A stretch of DNA of 64,000 bases, taken from the NCBI RefSeq assembly GCF_001020205.1, contig NZ_CP011663.1, forward strand, positions 2,790,001-2,854,000. Direction: 5' to 3'. This DNA is from Clostridium sporogenes (lineage in GTDB: Bacteria > Bacillota > Clostridia > Clostridiales > Clostridiaceae). Below, piece after piece: positions 35,613 through 44,114 of the stretch (the stretch's first letter is position 1; every line of letters starts with the position of its first letter). Position numbers and translations under genes: made by a program. A model generated the notes under the pieces. The model did no database searches. It was not told the DNA's origin and saw only the letters and a program-made list of their open reading frames with translations.

Positions 35613-36917
35613 TTATTTTTTATCTATAGGAAGTCTTCTTGTTAATGTATGATCTATTGTTCTAAATACATGATCTGTATGATGATATACTGGGATTCCT
35701 AAATTTGGAGCGCAGCACATAACCGTATTTGAACAATCGCTACAATTTGATATTAGTATTCTTTTTGCTCCATCTTTCTTTAATTTCATTATTCCTGCAA
35801 CCTGCCCTGGACAATCTCCTGGAGTTTTACATTTATTTGCTCCTCTTATTTCTTCTACATTCTTACATTTAGTAACTCCCACTACTTCTGCTTTCATTTT
35901 AGAAGCTATATCTCTTAATCTTTCTTCATTTGCTCCACAGGCACATACTAATAATCCTAATGGGCCTTTGTATTCTGGTAGTTGTATTGTAACTATTGCT
36001 CCACCTGACATTTTAGTCACTACAGACTCTTTTATATCTCCAGCCTTGCCTGTGTATGGTCCACCTATTACTACTTCTCCAAATTCTCCATCTATTCCAC
36101 CGCATTCTTCTATTAAATCATGTATTGGTGTGCCTACTGGTACATCAAATAATACATTAGGCTTATTACCAGTATTTAATTTTCCTATTATTGTTATATC
36201 TTTGTCTATAACAGGTTTTCTATCTTCTACTGCTCTTGTTATATTAGCTAAAGTTTCTCCATTAATTACAACACATTTTGCTTCTAATGGAAGTTGAGTT
36301 GGTTCTAACCATTTTCCTAGTATAGCATGAATTATAGCTCTTTCTTCTCCCATTGGATATATATCTTGAAGCTCTTTTACTTCTATATCAGAAGATCCCT
36401 TTAAATGATCCTTTAATATTTTTATAGCATTCTCGTGCTTGCCTTTTATTGCTATGTATCCCTTTGGAGCATTAGTTGCTTTCATAGCATATCTTAAACC
36501 TTTAATTATTGTATCAGGCTCTTTTTCTATAAATGCTATATTATGATGCAAAGCTGGTTCGCATTCTACACAATTTGCTATAACATATCCATCTGGTATA
36601 TCTGCTTTTAATTTTATATGTGTTGGGAATCCAGCTCCACCAGCTCCAACTATACCTGCTTCAGCAATAGTTTCTAGAATATTGTCACATTCTTTGATTT
36701 TAACAAAATCTTTTGAGCCATTTTCATCTGCTTTTATTATTATTTCTGCATCTGTAATTTTCTCAACTATACCAGATACACTTGTATGTATTTTAGCTCC
36801 CAATCCATTAGGCTCAGCTATACATTCTCCTCTTTTAACTTCTTGTCCTTCTTTAACACATGATACATCTGGTGCTCCTACATGCATCTTTAAAGGAAAC
36901 TTGTACATTTTTTCCAT
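35613..36917 (-). CDS. prdC: PrdC paralogue with cysteine in place of selenocysteine, module 3
   Basis: 434-residue full-length PrdC-like protein. Barrel HVGAPDVSCVKEGQEVKRGE, GIVGAGGAGFPTHIK, NCVECEPALHHN, CACGANEERL and the C-terminal NCSDCSNTVMCCAPNLG are all present. The selenocysteine position is TGT (Cys369, KCKTPGDCPGQ), and the hairpin seen after the TGA in copies 1 and 2 is absent. An extra CC follows NTVM. It is paired with a stand-alone PrdA N-terminal domain. No -24/-12 promoter was found upstream. Function is probably RnfC-like electron transfer to an unknown acceptor. Confidence 0.88.
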   Translation of the reverse strand: MEKMYKFPLKMHVGAPDVSCVKEGQEVKRGECIAEPNGLGAKIHTSVSGIVEKITDAEIIIKADENGSKDFVKIKECDNILETIAEAGIVGAGGAGFPTHIKLKADIPDGYVIANCVECEPALHHNIAFIEKEPDTIIKGLRYAMKATNAPKGYIAIKGKHENAIKILKDHLKGSSDIEVKELQDIYPMGEERAIIHAILGKWLEPTQLPLEAKCVVINGETLANITRAVEDRKPVIDKDITIIGKLNTGNKPNVLFDVPVGTPIHDLIEECGGIDGEFGEVVIGGPYTGKAGDIKESVVTKMSGGAIVTIQLPEYKGPLGLLVCACGANEERLRDIASKMKAEVVGVTKCKNVEEIRGANKCKTPGDCPGQVAGIMKLKKDGAKRILISNCSDCSNTVMCCAPNLGIPVYHHTDHVFRTIDHTLTRRLPIDKK

Positions 36918-37292
36918 GTCACTACCCCCTGTATTTTTTCTTTACAATATTCATTATAAAAACAAAATGACAGTTTTACTACTAAAAACTGCATATATAA
37001 AATTATTCTATAAGCCGCCTATTATACTATAAGTAAAATTTATAGTACTTATAAGTATTATAAATAAAAATTTAACAAACTTTTCAATGCTATATCCTTA
37101 CTATAAAATTAATTTTATAGACTTACCATAATATATATTTTCTTTTATTATGATTTTAAAATAAATTTTCTTGCATATATTTTATTTTATAATAAAAAAA
37201 CAAAAGCATAAAAGCCTTTGTTTAGATTGACGACAAAAGACTTATGATGTGTATATATTATTCCATGAAGTTCCTTTGCGTCATCTAATGCT
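36918..37292. other. Intergenic region upstream of prdC3
   Basis: 375 bp, A+T-rich, with the permease-pair terminator at 37194-37222. I looked for GG-N10-GC and found none. Confidence 0.5.
37194..37222 (-). terminator. Terminator after the permease pair
   Basis: CAAAGGC/GCTTTTG stem with ATAAAA loop (37201-37207 with 37214-37220) followed by seven T in minus sense. Confidence 0.7.
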
Positions 37293-37820
37293 TCATTCTT
37301 TAAATTTATTATATATTTTTTCTAAATCATTCTTACTCAATAAACCTTCTATTAAATATGCTAAAATTATAATACTAGGTAAATTCACTAATAATCTACT
37401 GAAAGTATATTTATATCCAAGTGCTGATAACTCAAATAAGAAAGTTGGTATCTTTGTAGCACACCACGCTCCCATAAATATCATTATGTTGCTAAATTTA
37501 GCCCCTTTTTTAATAAATACAGCAGTTACAGGAAAAGCTGCATATACAGGTCCTGCTGCTAATGCTCCTAATAATATGGCAAGAACTATTCCTAAAATTC
37601 CCGAATTATCTCCCATGTACTTTATCATAGTTTGTCTTGGAACCCAAGTGTCTAAAAGTCCCAATAACAACATTATAGGAGGCAGCACCGCCAGCATCTG
37701 TTTAAATGAGTCCAGTGCTATTAAACTTATGTTTTGTCCTTTATTAAAATCAATTAACGTTATTATTAAAGTTAGCATTAATATTATTATAAAAAAAACA
37801 TATCTTTTTAACCATTTCAT
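37293..37820 (-). CDS. ArsP/DUF318-type permease half, second gene
   Basis: 175-residue membrane protein with about five hydrophobic segments, similar to one half of the ArsP/YraQ-type permeases. Visible signature: ALLGALAAGPVYAAFPVTAV followed by FIKKGAKFSNIMIFMGAWCA. It starts 4 bases after the stop of the gene before it, with GAGGTG overlapping, so the two are translationally coupled. The pair together has the size of one complete permease. The substrate is unknown; arsenic, metal complexes and small organic compounds are all possible for the family. It lies between modules 3 and 4. Confidence 0.75.
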   Translation of the reverse strand: MKWLKRYVFFIIILMLTLIITLIDFNKGQNISLIALDSFKQMLAVLPPIMLLLGLLDTWVPRQTMIKYMGDNSGILGIVLAILLGALAAGPVYAAFPVTAVFIKKGAKFSNIMIFMGAWCATKIPTFLFELSALGYKYTFSRLLVNLPSIIILAYLIEGLLSKNDLEKIYNKFKE

Positions 37821-37824
37821 AAAA

Positions 37825-38304
37825 TCACCTCATAAGTATTCCTACAATAAAAGCACTTAATATAGAATAAAAAAAGTAAACTATATTTCTAATAAAGGTT
37901 GCTTTTTTACCTATAAATTTTGCCTCCATAGAAAAAGTTACTATTCCAACAAACATAAAAGCAGAAATTAATGCTGTAATTTGAGTGTATCCAGCACCAT
38001 TTTTCAATAATAATGCTGCTGTGGGAAAGGCTACAAATGTAGGTATTAATGTCACTGAACCTATTATAGCTGCAATTATCACTCCAATAAATCCAGATTT
38101 CTCACCAATAATAGATGATATACTCTCTGGTGATAATATTGTCAGTATGATTCCTACTATAAATATAATCGTTAAAAATTGAGGCATTATATTTTCAAAA
38201 GACTTTATACCCATTAATAATGCTTTTTTTGTTTTGCTTTTATCCTTAAAAAAAGAAACTAAATAAAGTACAATTACAGTACCATAAAGTATAAATGTAG
38301 TCAT
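37825..38304 (-). CDS. ArsP/DUF318-type permease half, first gene
   Basis: 159-residue membrane protein, about four or five hydrophobic segments, with the matching half-signature AAIIGSVTLIPTFVAFPTAA and LLLKNGAGYTQITAL. The ATG at 38304 follows GGGAGG. Both halves have the pattern F(P)(T/V)(A)(A/V)...K.GA, so they are related to each other and to the two halves of a normal single-chain permease. Its place between two cysteine-type prdC modules suggests transport for those modules, by context only. Confidence 0.75.
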   Translation of the reverse strand: MTTFILYGTVIVLYLVSFFKDKSKTKKALLMGIKSFENIMPQFLTIIFIVGIILTILSPESISSIIGEKSGFIGVIIAAIIGSVTLIPTFVAFPTAALLLKNGAGYTQITALISAFMFVGIVTFSMEAKFIGKKATFIRNIVYFFYSILSAFIVGILMR

Positions 38305-38430
38305 TATACTTCCTCCCAAAGACTATTAAATCTATACTATATTAATATTAAATTTCCATTTTACTAGTTCCTTAATCTCTAAAATTTATAATTTCACTTC
38401 ATAAATGCTATCTTTTTACAGTAAAAACAT

Positions 38431-38515
38431 AAATCCATCTATATGATATAGATGGATTTATCAGATTGAAAACAAAAGGCTTATGAGAAGTTAAATTTTT
38501 CATAAGCCTTTTAAT
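38431..38515. terminator. Two successive hairpins next to the transposase remnant
   Basis: First: 14-bp arms AAATCCATCTATAT/ATATAGATGGATTT (38431-38459). Second: 13-bp arms AAAAGGCTTATGA/TCATAAGCCTTTT (38474-38486 with 38500-38512), followed by TTTTGTTTTC in minus sense, which fits a terminator. Confidence 0.6.
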
Positions 38516-38519
38516 ATTT

Positions 38520-38711
38520 CTAATATATTTGATTTAATGCTTCTTCATAAAATTTTGCTGATTTTTCGATAGCTTCACTTTTACATTTATGGTTATTAGC
38601 GTTAGCTTTGATATGTGTACCATCAATAAAAACAGTTGTTTCATCTATACTTGTCATTTTTATTTGATGTCTTTCCATAGTATTTCTTTTTCCCATCATT
38701 TTTATCACCAT
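38520..38711 (-). pseudogene. Transposase remnant (IS1182-type)
   Basis: A 63-codon fragment whose core TTVFIDGTHIKANANNHK matches the conserved block of IS1182/IS5-related transposases, in which this motif lies inside a protein of about 450-500 residues. Everything upstream and downstream of it is missing, so it is a decayed insertion-sequence relic. It lies between the permease pair and module 4 and hints that mobile DNA took part in building the island. Confidence 0.7.
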
Positions 38712-38728
38712 ATTTTAGCATGAAAATA

Positions 38729-38790
38729 GGCTGTAGACTATCTGGTTGTCTACAGCCTGAAACAAAGGCATAAAAGTCTTTGTTTTTTAA
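38729..38790. terminator. Hairpins after the PrdA-N protein of module 4
   Basis: A 10-bp perfect stem GGCTGTAGAC/GTCTACAGCC (38729-38738 with 38748-38757), and beside it a weaker CAAAG/CTTTG stem (38761-38784) next to the stop codon. Probable termination of module 4. Confidence 0.6.
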
Positions 38791-38793
38791 TTT

Positions 38794-39222
38794 TTATAGA
38801 GGAAGTTCTATATCTATTCCTTTTCCTTCTTCTATTTTTATTTTAAGTACTCCACCTTCCACAGAAGCTACTCCACAACCTTCTTCATAAACTTCTGGTG
38901 CTTCTAAAACTTCTACAGTCTCTTCAGCTTTAGGTGCTTCTTCTTTCTTGTCTTCTTCTTCACCAATTTCTTTATATCCTTCAACTATAGCTGGAGTTAA
39001 TGGTGTTAATGAATCTATAGTTTTTAATAATTTTGCTCCTATTACTTGACCTACTTTTAAATGATCCTCTGGCATAGTTAATAATCCAGAATCAATCATA
39101 TCTGGAAATATATCTGGATCCTCTAAATTATCTGCAGATAATATTGTTCCTTCCTCTGTTCTACAGCAAACTACTGCTGGTTCATTTTTTAATTCTTCTG
39201 CATGTTCTGCTGACATTGACAT
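38794..39222 (-). CDS. Stand-alone PrdA N-terminal-domain protein, module 4
   Basis: 142 residues, a further reduced version. It has one repeat domain (MSMSAEHAEELKNEPAVVCC to PAIVEGYKEIGEEEDKKEE), an acidic linker, and the terminal beta segment GGVLKIKIEEGKGIDIELPL that follows the repeats in PrdA. It has no catalytic part. A good AGGAGG precedes the ATG and the gene follows prdC4 by 30 bp. Compared with module 3 it shows that one repeat plus the terminal segment is the minimal unit kept next to cysteine-type PrdC. Confidence 0.8.
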   Translation of the reverse strand: MSMSAEHAEELKNEPAVVCCRTEEGTILSADNLEDPDIFPDMIDSGLLTMPEDHLKVGQVIGAKLLKTIDSLTPLTPAIVEGYKEIGEEEDKKEEAPKAEETVEVLEAPEVYEEGCGVASVEGGVLKIKIEEGKGIDIELPL

Positions 39223-39252
39223 AATATATACCTCCTAAGTTTAAAAATAATT

Positions 39253-40563
39253 TTATTTATGGAGCTTCTCTTTTGGAAGTCTCCTTGTTAACTTATAATC
39301 TACAGTTCTAAGTACATGATCTGTCTGGTGATAAACAGGCAACTTCATTTTTGGAGCTATTCCCATAACCGTATTAGAACAATCACTACAATTGGCTATT
39401 ATTATTCTTTTTGCCCCTTTACTCTTTAAATACATAACAGCACCTGCTTGACCTGGACATTTACCTGGAGTTTTACATTTATAAGTACCTCTAACCTCCA
39501 CCACATTTTTGCATTTAGTTATAGCCACTACTTCTGATTTCATTTTGCTGGCTATATCTTTTAACCTATCTTCATCTCCAGCACAGGCACAAACTAAAAG
39601 TCCCACTGGCCCTTTATATTCTGGTAATTCCATAGTTACTGTCGCTCCACCAGAAACCTTTGTTATTACAGATTTCTCTATATCTTCTGGTAGCCCAGTA
39701 TGAGGTCCTCCTATAATGATTTCTCCATACTGTCCATCTATACCTCCGCAAGTTTCTATCATATCTTTCATAGACTTTCCTATAGGTTCTTGCAAAAATA
39801 CATGAGGACCTATACCTTTTTTTAATTTTCCCATAAGGGTTATATCTTTATCTATAACCGGTTTTCTCTCTTCTACTGCTCTTGTTATATTGGCTAGGGT
39901 TTCTACATTTAAAACTACACAATTTGCCTCTATAGGTATTTGTGTAGGTGCTAACCATTCACCAAATATAAAATGTATTAAAGCTCTTTCTTCTCCGGAA
40001 GGATATATATCTATAACTTCCTTTATTTGTATATTTTGTTCATTCTTTAAATGTTCCTTTAATACTTCTATAGCTTTTTTACGTTTGCCTTTTATTCCTA
40101 TATAAGCCTTTTTAGCATTAGTAGCTTCCATAGCATACTTTATACCTTTTATTATAAGTTCTGGATTATTTTCTGCTAAATATACATTATGATGAAGGGT
40201 TGGTTCACACTCTGCACAATTGGCTATTATGTATCCCTCCGGTATATTCGCTTTTAATTTAACATGAGTTGGAAAACCAGCCCCACCTGCACCTACTATT
40301 CCGGCTTCATACACTGTATCTAGAATACTATCACATTCTTTGATTTTAATAAAATCTTCACTTTGGTTTTCTGAAGCTTCTACTAATATTTCCTTATCTG
40401 TTATCTTGAAAACCTTACCAGATACACTACTATGAATTCTAGCCCCCAATCCATTAGGCTCTGCTATAACCTGCCCTCTTTCTACAAATTCCCCCTCTTT
40501 AACACAGGGCACACTCGGTGCACCTATATGCATTTTAAGATAAAACTTGTATAAATTTGACAT
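39253..40563 (-). CDS. prdC: PrdC paralogue with cysteine in place of selenocysteine, module 4
   Basis: 436 residues, the most divergent PrdC here. It keeps HIGAPSVPCVKEGEFVERGQ, GIVGAGGAGFPTHVK, NCAECEPTLHHN, CACAGDEDRL and NCSDCSNTVMGIAP. The selenocysteine position is a cysteine in YKCKTPGKCPGQ and there is no hairpin after it. It is the first gene of module 4, immediately downstream of prdR (174-bp gap). No sigma-54 promoter element is found in that gap, so it may be transcribed together with prdR or by another factor. Confidence 0.88.
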   Translation of the reverse strand: MSNLYKFYLKMHIGAPSVPCVKEGEFVERGQVIAEPNGLGARIHSSVSGKVFKITDKEILVEASENQSEDFIKIKECDSILDTVYEAGIVGAGGAGFPTHVKLKANIPEGYIIANCAECEPTLHHNVYLAENNPELIIKGIKYAMEATNAKKAYIGIKGKRKKAIEVLKEHLKNEQNIQIKEVIDIYPSGEERALIHFIFGEWLAPTQIPIEANCVVLNVETLANITRAVEERKPVIDKDITLMGKLKKGIGPHVFLQEPIGKSMKDMIETCGGIDGQYGEIIIGGPHTGLPEDIEKSVITKVSGGATVTMELPEYKGPVGLLVCACAGDEDRLKDIASKMKSEVVAITKCKNVVEVRGTYKCKTPGKCPGQAGAVMYLKSKGAKRIIIANCSDCSNTVMGIAPKMKLPVYHQTDHVLRTVDYKLTRRLPKEKLHK

Positions 40564-40737
40564 TTTATCACTCCTTAGGAAATTCCCATTTATTATAATA
40601 TCATATTTTGACTATTGTAACAATAAATAATAGAAATATGTCAATAACAATATGTTATATGAAAAGCCATATTTATTTATTATACTTATTATACTTTAAA
40701 CTTTTTAACATTATACAAGTAAATCAATTTTTTTTAT

Positions 40738-42492
40738 TTAAATTAAATCATATTGGTTTAATTTATAATATAAGGTGCTTCTTTTTATATTAAGTATCTC
40801 TGCTGCTTTCTTTTTATTCCCTTTAGCTATTTCCATTACTTCCTTTATTATCTTTTTTTCTGTATTTTTAACTACTTCATTTAAATCATATCTATGATGA
40901 GATTCCCCTTCAATTTCTTCTACATCCTGTACTATATGATTAGGAACGGAAGATATTGTTACTTCTCCATTGGTTGATAAAACCACCATTCTCTCTACTA
41001 CATTTTTTAATTGCCTTATATTTCCTTCCCATTTATAAGAGCATAAAATATTATAAACCTCTTTATCTATTGAATTTATCTTTATACCTTCCTTTTCTGA
41101 TATTTGGTTTATAAACAAATCTATAAAATCCTTAATATCATCTCTTCTTTCTCTTAATGGAGGTAACTCTATATGCACTACTGCAAATCTATAAAATAGA
41201 TCCTCTCTAAAGGTATTTTCCTTTATCATAGATTGTAAGTCCCTATTAGTGGCAGCTAAAATTCTACAATTAACCTTTGTACCCTTTTGACTTCCTATTC
41301 TGTAAACCACACCATCCTGTAAAACTCTTAAAAGTTTAGCCTGCATACTAAGTGGCATGTCCCCTATTTCATCTAAAAATAAGGTTCCATTGTTAGCAAA
41401 TTCAAATTTACCTATTTTCCCTTCTTTTAATGAACCTGTAAAAGTTCCTCCCACATAACCAAACAATTCACTTTCAAAAAGATTTTCAGGTATGGCGCTA
41501 CAATTTATAGCTACAAAATTTCCAGTTCTTCCACTAGCTTTATGTATAGCCTTTGCAAAAACTTCTTTTCCTGTTCCACTTTCTCCTGTAATAAGAACAC
41601 TAGCAGAGGTAGGTGCTACTTTTTTAGCTATAGCAATGTTTTCTATTATCCTTTGACTCTTACCTATAATAGAGGAAAAACTATAATTTGAAGCTATTTC
41701 TTTTTTATAGGCACTTTCAAAGAATTCTACCTTCTTTTTTTCCTGCATAAGTTCTTTAGATAAAGATATTACCTCTGTTATATCCCTATCTGTAGAAGCT
41801 ACTGCTATTAATTTATTTTTACTATTAAATATAGGCACCGCGCTTAATATAACAGTTTTTCCAGGAGAAGGCTCATTATTTACATTAGTTATTTTTCTAG
41901 GCTTTTTCAAAACCTTTAATATTAAAGCATTTGGGAAAAAAGATCCTAAATATTGGCCTATTATCTCCTGCCTCTTCACTCCATATAAATCTTCAGAACT
42001 TTTATTCCAATATATTACTACACCTTTGTTATTTGTTATACATACTGCTTCATGCATATTTTCTAAAATTCTATCCTGAAGAGCATATAATTCTTCTACA
42101 TTTGTGTATAATTCATTATTTAAATCATCTAAATGTACTATCCCTATTATTTTTCTATTATGTACTATAGGTAATCTTTCTATCTTATTTTTAACCATTA
42201 TATTTCTTGCAGAAATAATTGATTTTTCTTCAGAAATTGTTATTACATCTCTTTTTATATAATTTTCTAAGTTATCACTAAATCTTTTACCTTCATTTTC
42301 CAATTTATATAAGTCATTTTTAGTAAATATACCTATAATATTGTCATCTTCATCTACTATAAGAACTTCATCTTTATAAAGTTTAGCCATTCTATTGAAG
42401 GCAGATGATATGGCTTCATTTTTAAGTACTTTTATAAAATCTGTCTTCATTACATTTTTTACAGTGTAAATTAATTCTATAGAACTATTCAT
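40738..42492 (-). CDS. prdR: Sigma-54-dependent transcriptional activator PrdR
   Basis: Enhancer-binding activator that turns on proline-reductase genes in response to proline in related clostridia. 584 residues from the ATG at 42492 (GGAGG, 9-base spacing). Domains are two CBS repeats (about 10-125), a PAS domain (about 140-240), AAA+ (about 270-515) with Walker A GESGTGKE (303-310) and Walker B LFLDEIGD (371-378), and a C-terminal Fis-type helix-turn-helix (about 545-584, KKKAAEILNIKRSTLYYKLN). The sigma-54 contact loop reads GTFTGS (349-354) rather than GAFTGA. Its targets here should be the -24/-12 promoters of prdC1 and prdC2. Confidence 0.93.
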   Translation of the reverse strand: MNSSIELIYTVKNVMKTDFIKVLKNEAISSAFNRMAKLYKDEVLIVDEDDNIIGIFTKNDLYKLENEGKRFSDNLENYIKRDVITISEEKSIISARNIMVKNKIERLPIVHNRKIIGIVHLDDLNNELYTNVEELYALQDRILENMHEAVCITNNKGVVIYWNKSSEDLYGVKRQEIIGQYLGSFFPNALILKVLKKPRKITNVNNEPSPGKTVILSAVPIFNSKNKLIAVASTDRDITEVISLSKELMQEKKKVEFFESAYKKEIASNYSFSSIIGKSQRIIENIAIAKKVAPTSASVLITGESGTGKEVFAKAIHKASGRTGNFVAINCSAIPENLFESELFGYVGGTFTGSLKEGKIGKFEFANNGTLFLDEIGDMPLSMQAKLLRVLQDGVVYRIGSQKGTKVNCRILAATNRDLQSMIKENTFREDLFYRFAVVHIELPPLRERRDDIKDFIDLFINQISEKEGIKINSIDKEVYNILCSYKWEGNIRQLKNVVERMVVLSTNGEVTISSVPNHIVQDVEEIEGESHHRYDLNEVVKNTEKKIIKEVMEIAKGNKKKAAEILNIKRSTLYYKLNQYDLI

Positions 42493-42825
42493 CTTATATT
42501 CCTCCAATGTACCATAAATATAATATAGATTTCTGTATAGCAAGCTGTGTTTATGGTATCATATAGTATATATATATTTTAACATAATTAATTAATATTT
42601 AATCATTATAAAATTATTTCATTGACTTTTCCTTATAAAATGTTATTATAACTTACCCTCTTACATATTATAATAATTTTTATAAAATATAAAAAGAAAA
42701 TTTTTTTCAAAAACAATTTATACATCTTCTAATAAACATCGGAATATTAACTGAATTTTAAGACATCCTTAGAAAAATTACATCTTAAAATTCATAGAAT
42801 TTAACTTTGAAAAGGATTGATTTTA
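42493..42825. other. Divergent promoter region prdR/tmcAL
   Basis: 333 bp, right border of the proline-reductase island. It holds the probable tmcAL promoter (42622-42649). No terminator is visible because both flanking genes start here. Confidence 0.5.
42622..42649 (+). promoter_or_regulatory. Probable vegetative promoter of tmcAL
   Basis: TTGACT (42622-42627), 16-base spacer, TATTAT (42644-42649), about 175 bases upstream of the tmcAL ATG. A plausible sigma-A promoter by sequence only. Confidence 0.4.
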
Positions 42826-44055
42826 ATGAATGTATCTGCAATTATCGTAGAATATAACCCTATGCATAATGGGCATCTATATCACATAGAAAAAACAAAA
42901 GAATTAACAAACTGCGATGCTTTAGTTTGTATAATGAGTGGTAATTTTGTACAAAGAGGATTTCCTTCAATTTTAGATAAATGGACAAAGGCTAATATAG
43001 CCCTATCAAATGGAGTAGATTTAGTTATAGAATTACCTACATTATATAGTCTTTCCTCTGCAGAATTTTTTTCCTTTGGAGCTATAAGCATTTTAAATAA
43101 TTTAAATGTAGTGAAAAATATTTGCTTCGGAAGTGAAATAGGGAATATTAATGCCTTACAGGATATAGCCGAAATTCTTTTAGAGGAACCCTTAGAATAT
43201 AAAATTCTTTTAAAAAATTATTTAGATAAAGGTGTATCTTTTGCTAAAGCCAGAAATTTAGCATTAGTAGAACTAAATAAAAATAATAAAATTATGAATG
43301 AAGATATAAATAAAATACTATCCTTATCTAATAATATTCTTGGAATAGAATATTTAAAATCTTTACTATTCCTTAATAGTACAATAAGACCCTTTACTAT
43401 AACAAGGGAAGGTGCAAATTATAAAGATGAAACTTTACACAAAGAATATTCTAGTGCATCTTCCATAAGAAAACATTTAAAAGAAAACAAAAATATTGAT
43501 ATTATAAAAGCTTTTTTACCTTTAGAGTGCTTTTTAGAATTTAAAGAATTAATTACTAAAGGCTATAACTTCTCCATGGAAGATTCTATGATTAATTATA
43601 TAAGATATAAATATATATGTGGATATAAAAATTTGCATAATCTTATTGATGTTTCAGAAGGATTAGATAATAGAATCTATAAAGCCTTAGAAAAAAACTT
43701 TACTTATGATAGTTTAGTAGGAGAAATAAAAAGTAAAAGATATGCTTATAGTCGCATAGGAAGAATCTTATGTCAATATTTTATCGGTTTTGAAAACTAT
43801 AATTTAACCACATTACTTAAAAGCACTCCAAACTATATAAGGGTTTTAGCCTCTAATGAAAAGGGCCTAAAAGTATTAAAAGAAATAAAAAAACATTCCT
43901 CTACTAATATATATACAAAAGTACCCAAAAACACTAGTACTCTCTTAAACTTAGATATAAATGCTACCAATGCTTATTCTATTTTAAATAATAATATAAG
44001 ATTTAATGAAGATTATTTTAGAAGTCCTACTATAATAAAAAATACTATTTATTAA
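42826..44055 (+). CDS. tmcAL: tRNA(Met) cytidine acetate ligase TmcAL (YlbM family)
   Basis: Uses acetate and ATP to acetylate the wobble cytidine of elongator tRNA-Met in bacteria that lack TmcA. 409 residues from the ATG at 42826. The nucleotidyltransferase start is IIVEYNPMHNGHLYH with the HxGH motif HNGH, and GNFVQRG follows at about 40. The C-terminal part is helical. The ATG is preceded by AAAGGA. A TTG three codons upstream is possible but weaker. In other clostridia this gene stands next to pta; here about 29 kb of proline-reductase genes lie between. Confidence 0.92.
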   Translation: MNVSAIIVEYNPMHNGHLYHIEKTKELTNCDALVCIMSGNFVQRGFPSILDKWTKANIALSNGVDLVIELPTLYSLSSAEFFSFGAISILNNLNVVKNICFGSEIGNINALQDIAEILLEEPLEYKILLKNYLDKGVSFAKARNLALVELNKNNKIMNEDINKILSLSNNILGIEYLKSLLFLNSTIRPFTITREGANYKDETLHKEYSSASSIRKHLKENKNIDIIKAFLPLECFLEFKELITKGYNFSMEDSMINYIRYKYICGYKNLHNLIDVSEGLDNRIYKALEKNFTYDSLVGEIKSKRYAYSRIGRILCQYFIGFENYNLTTLLKSTPNYIRVLASNEKGLKVLKEIKKHSSTNIYTKVPKNTSTLLNLDINATNAYSILNNNIRFNEDYFRSPTIIKNTIY

Positions 44056-44114
44056 TGTAATAATATTTGATTTTAAAAATATAATTATAATAAATCAATT
44101 CTAGGAGTCTTATA

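Noticed and set aside
36956..37035. Short plus-strand frame (about 21 codons) upstream of prdC3.
   Set aside because: No ribosome-binding site and no conservation evidence.
37249..37860. Plus-strand open frame of 203 codons.
   Set aside because: Lies opposite the permease gene, which has clear transmembrane segments, start site and terminator.
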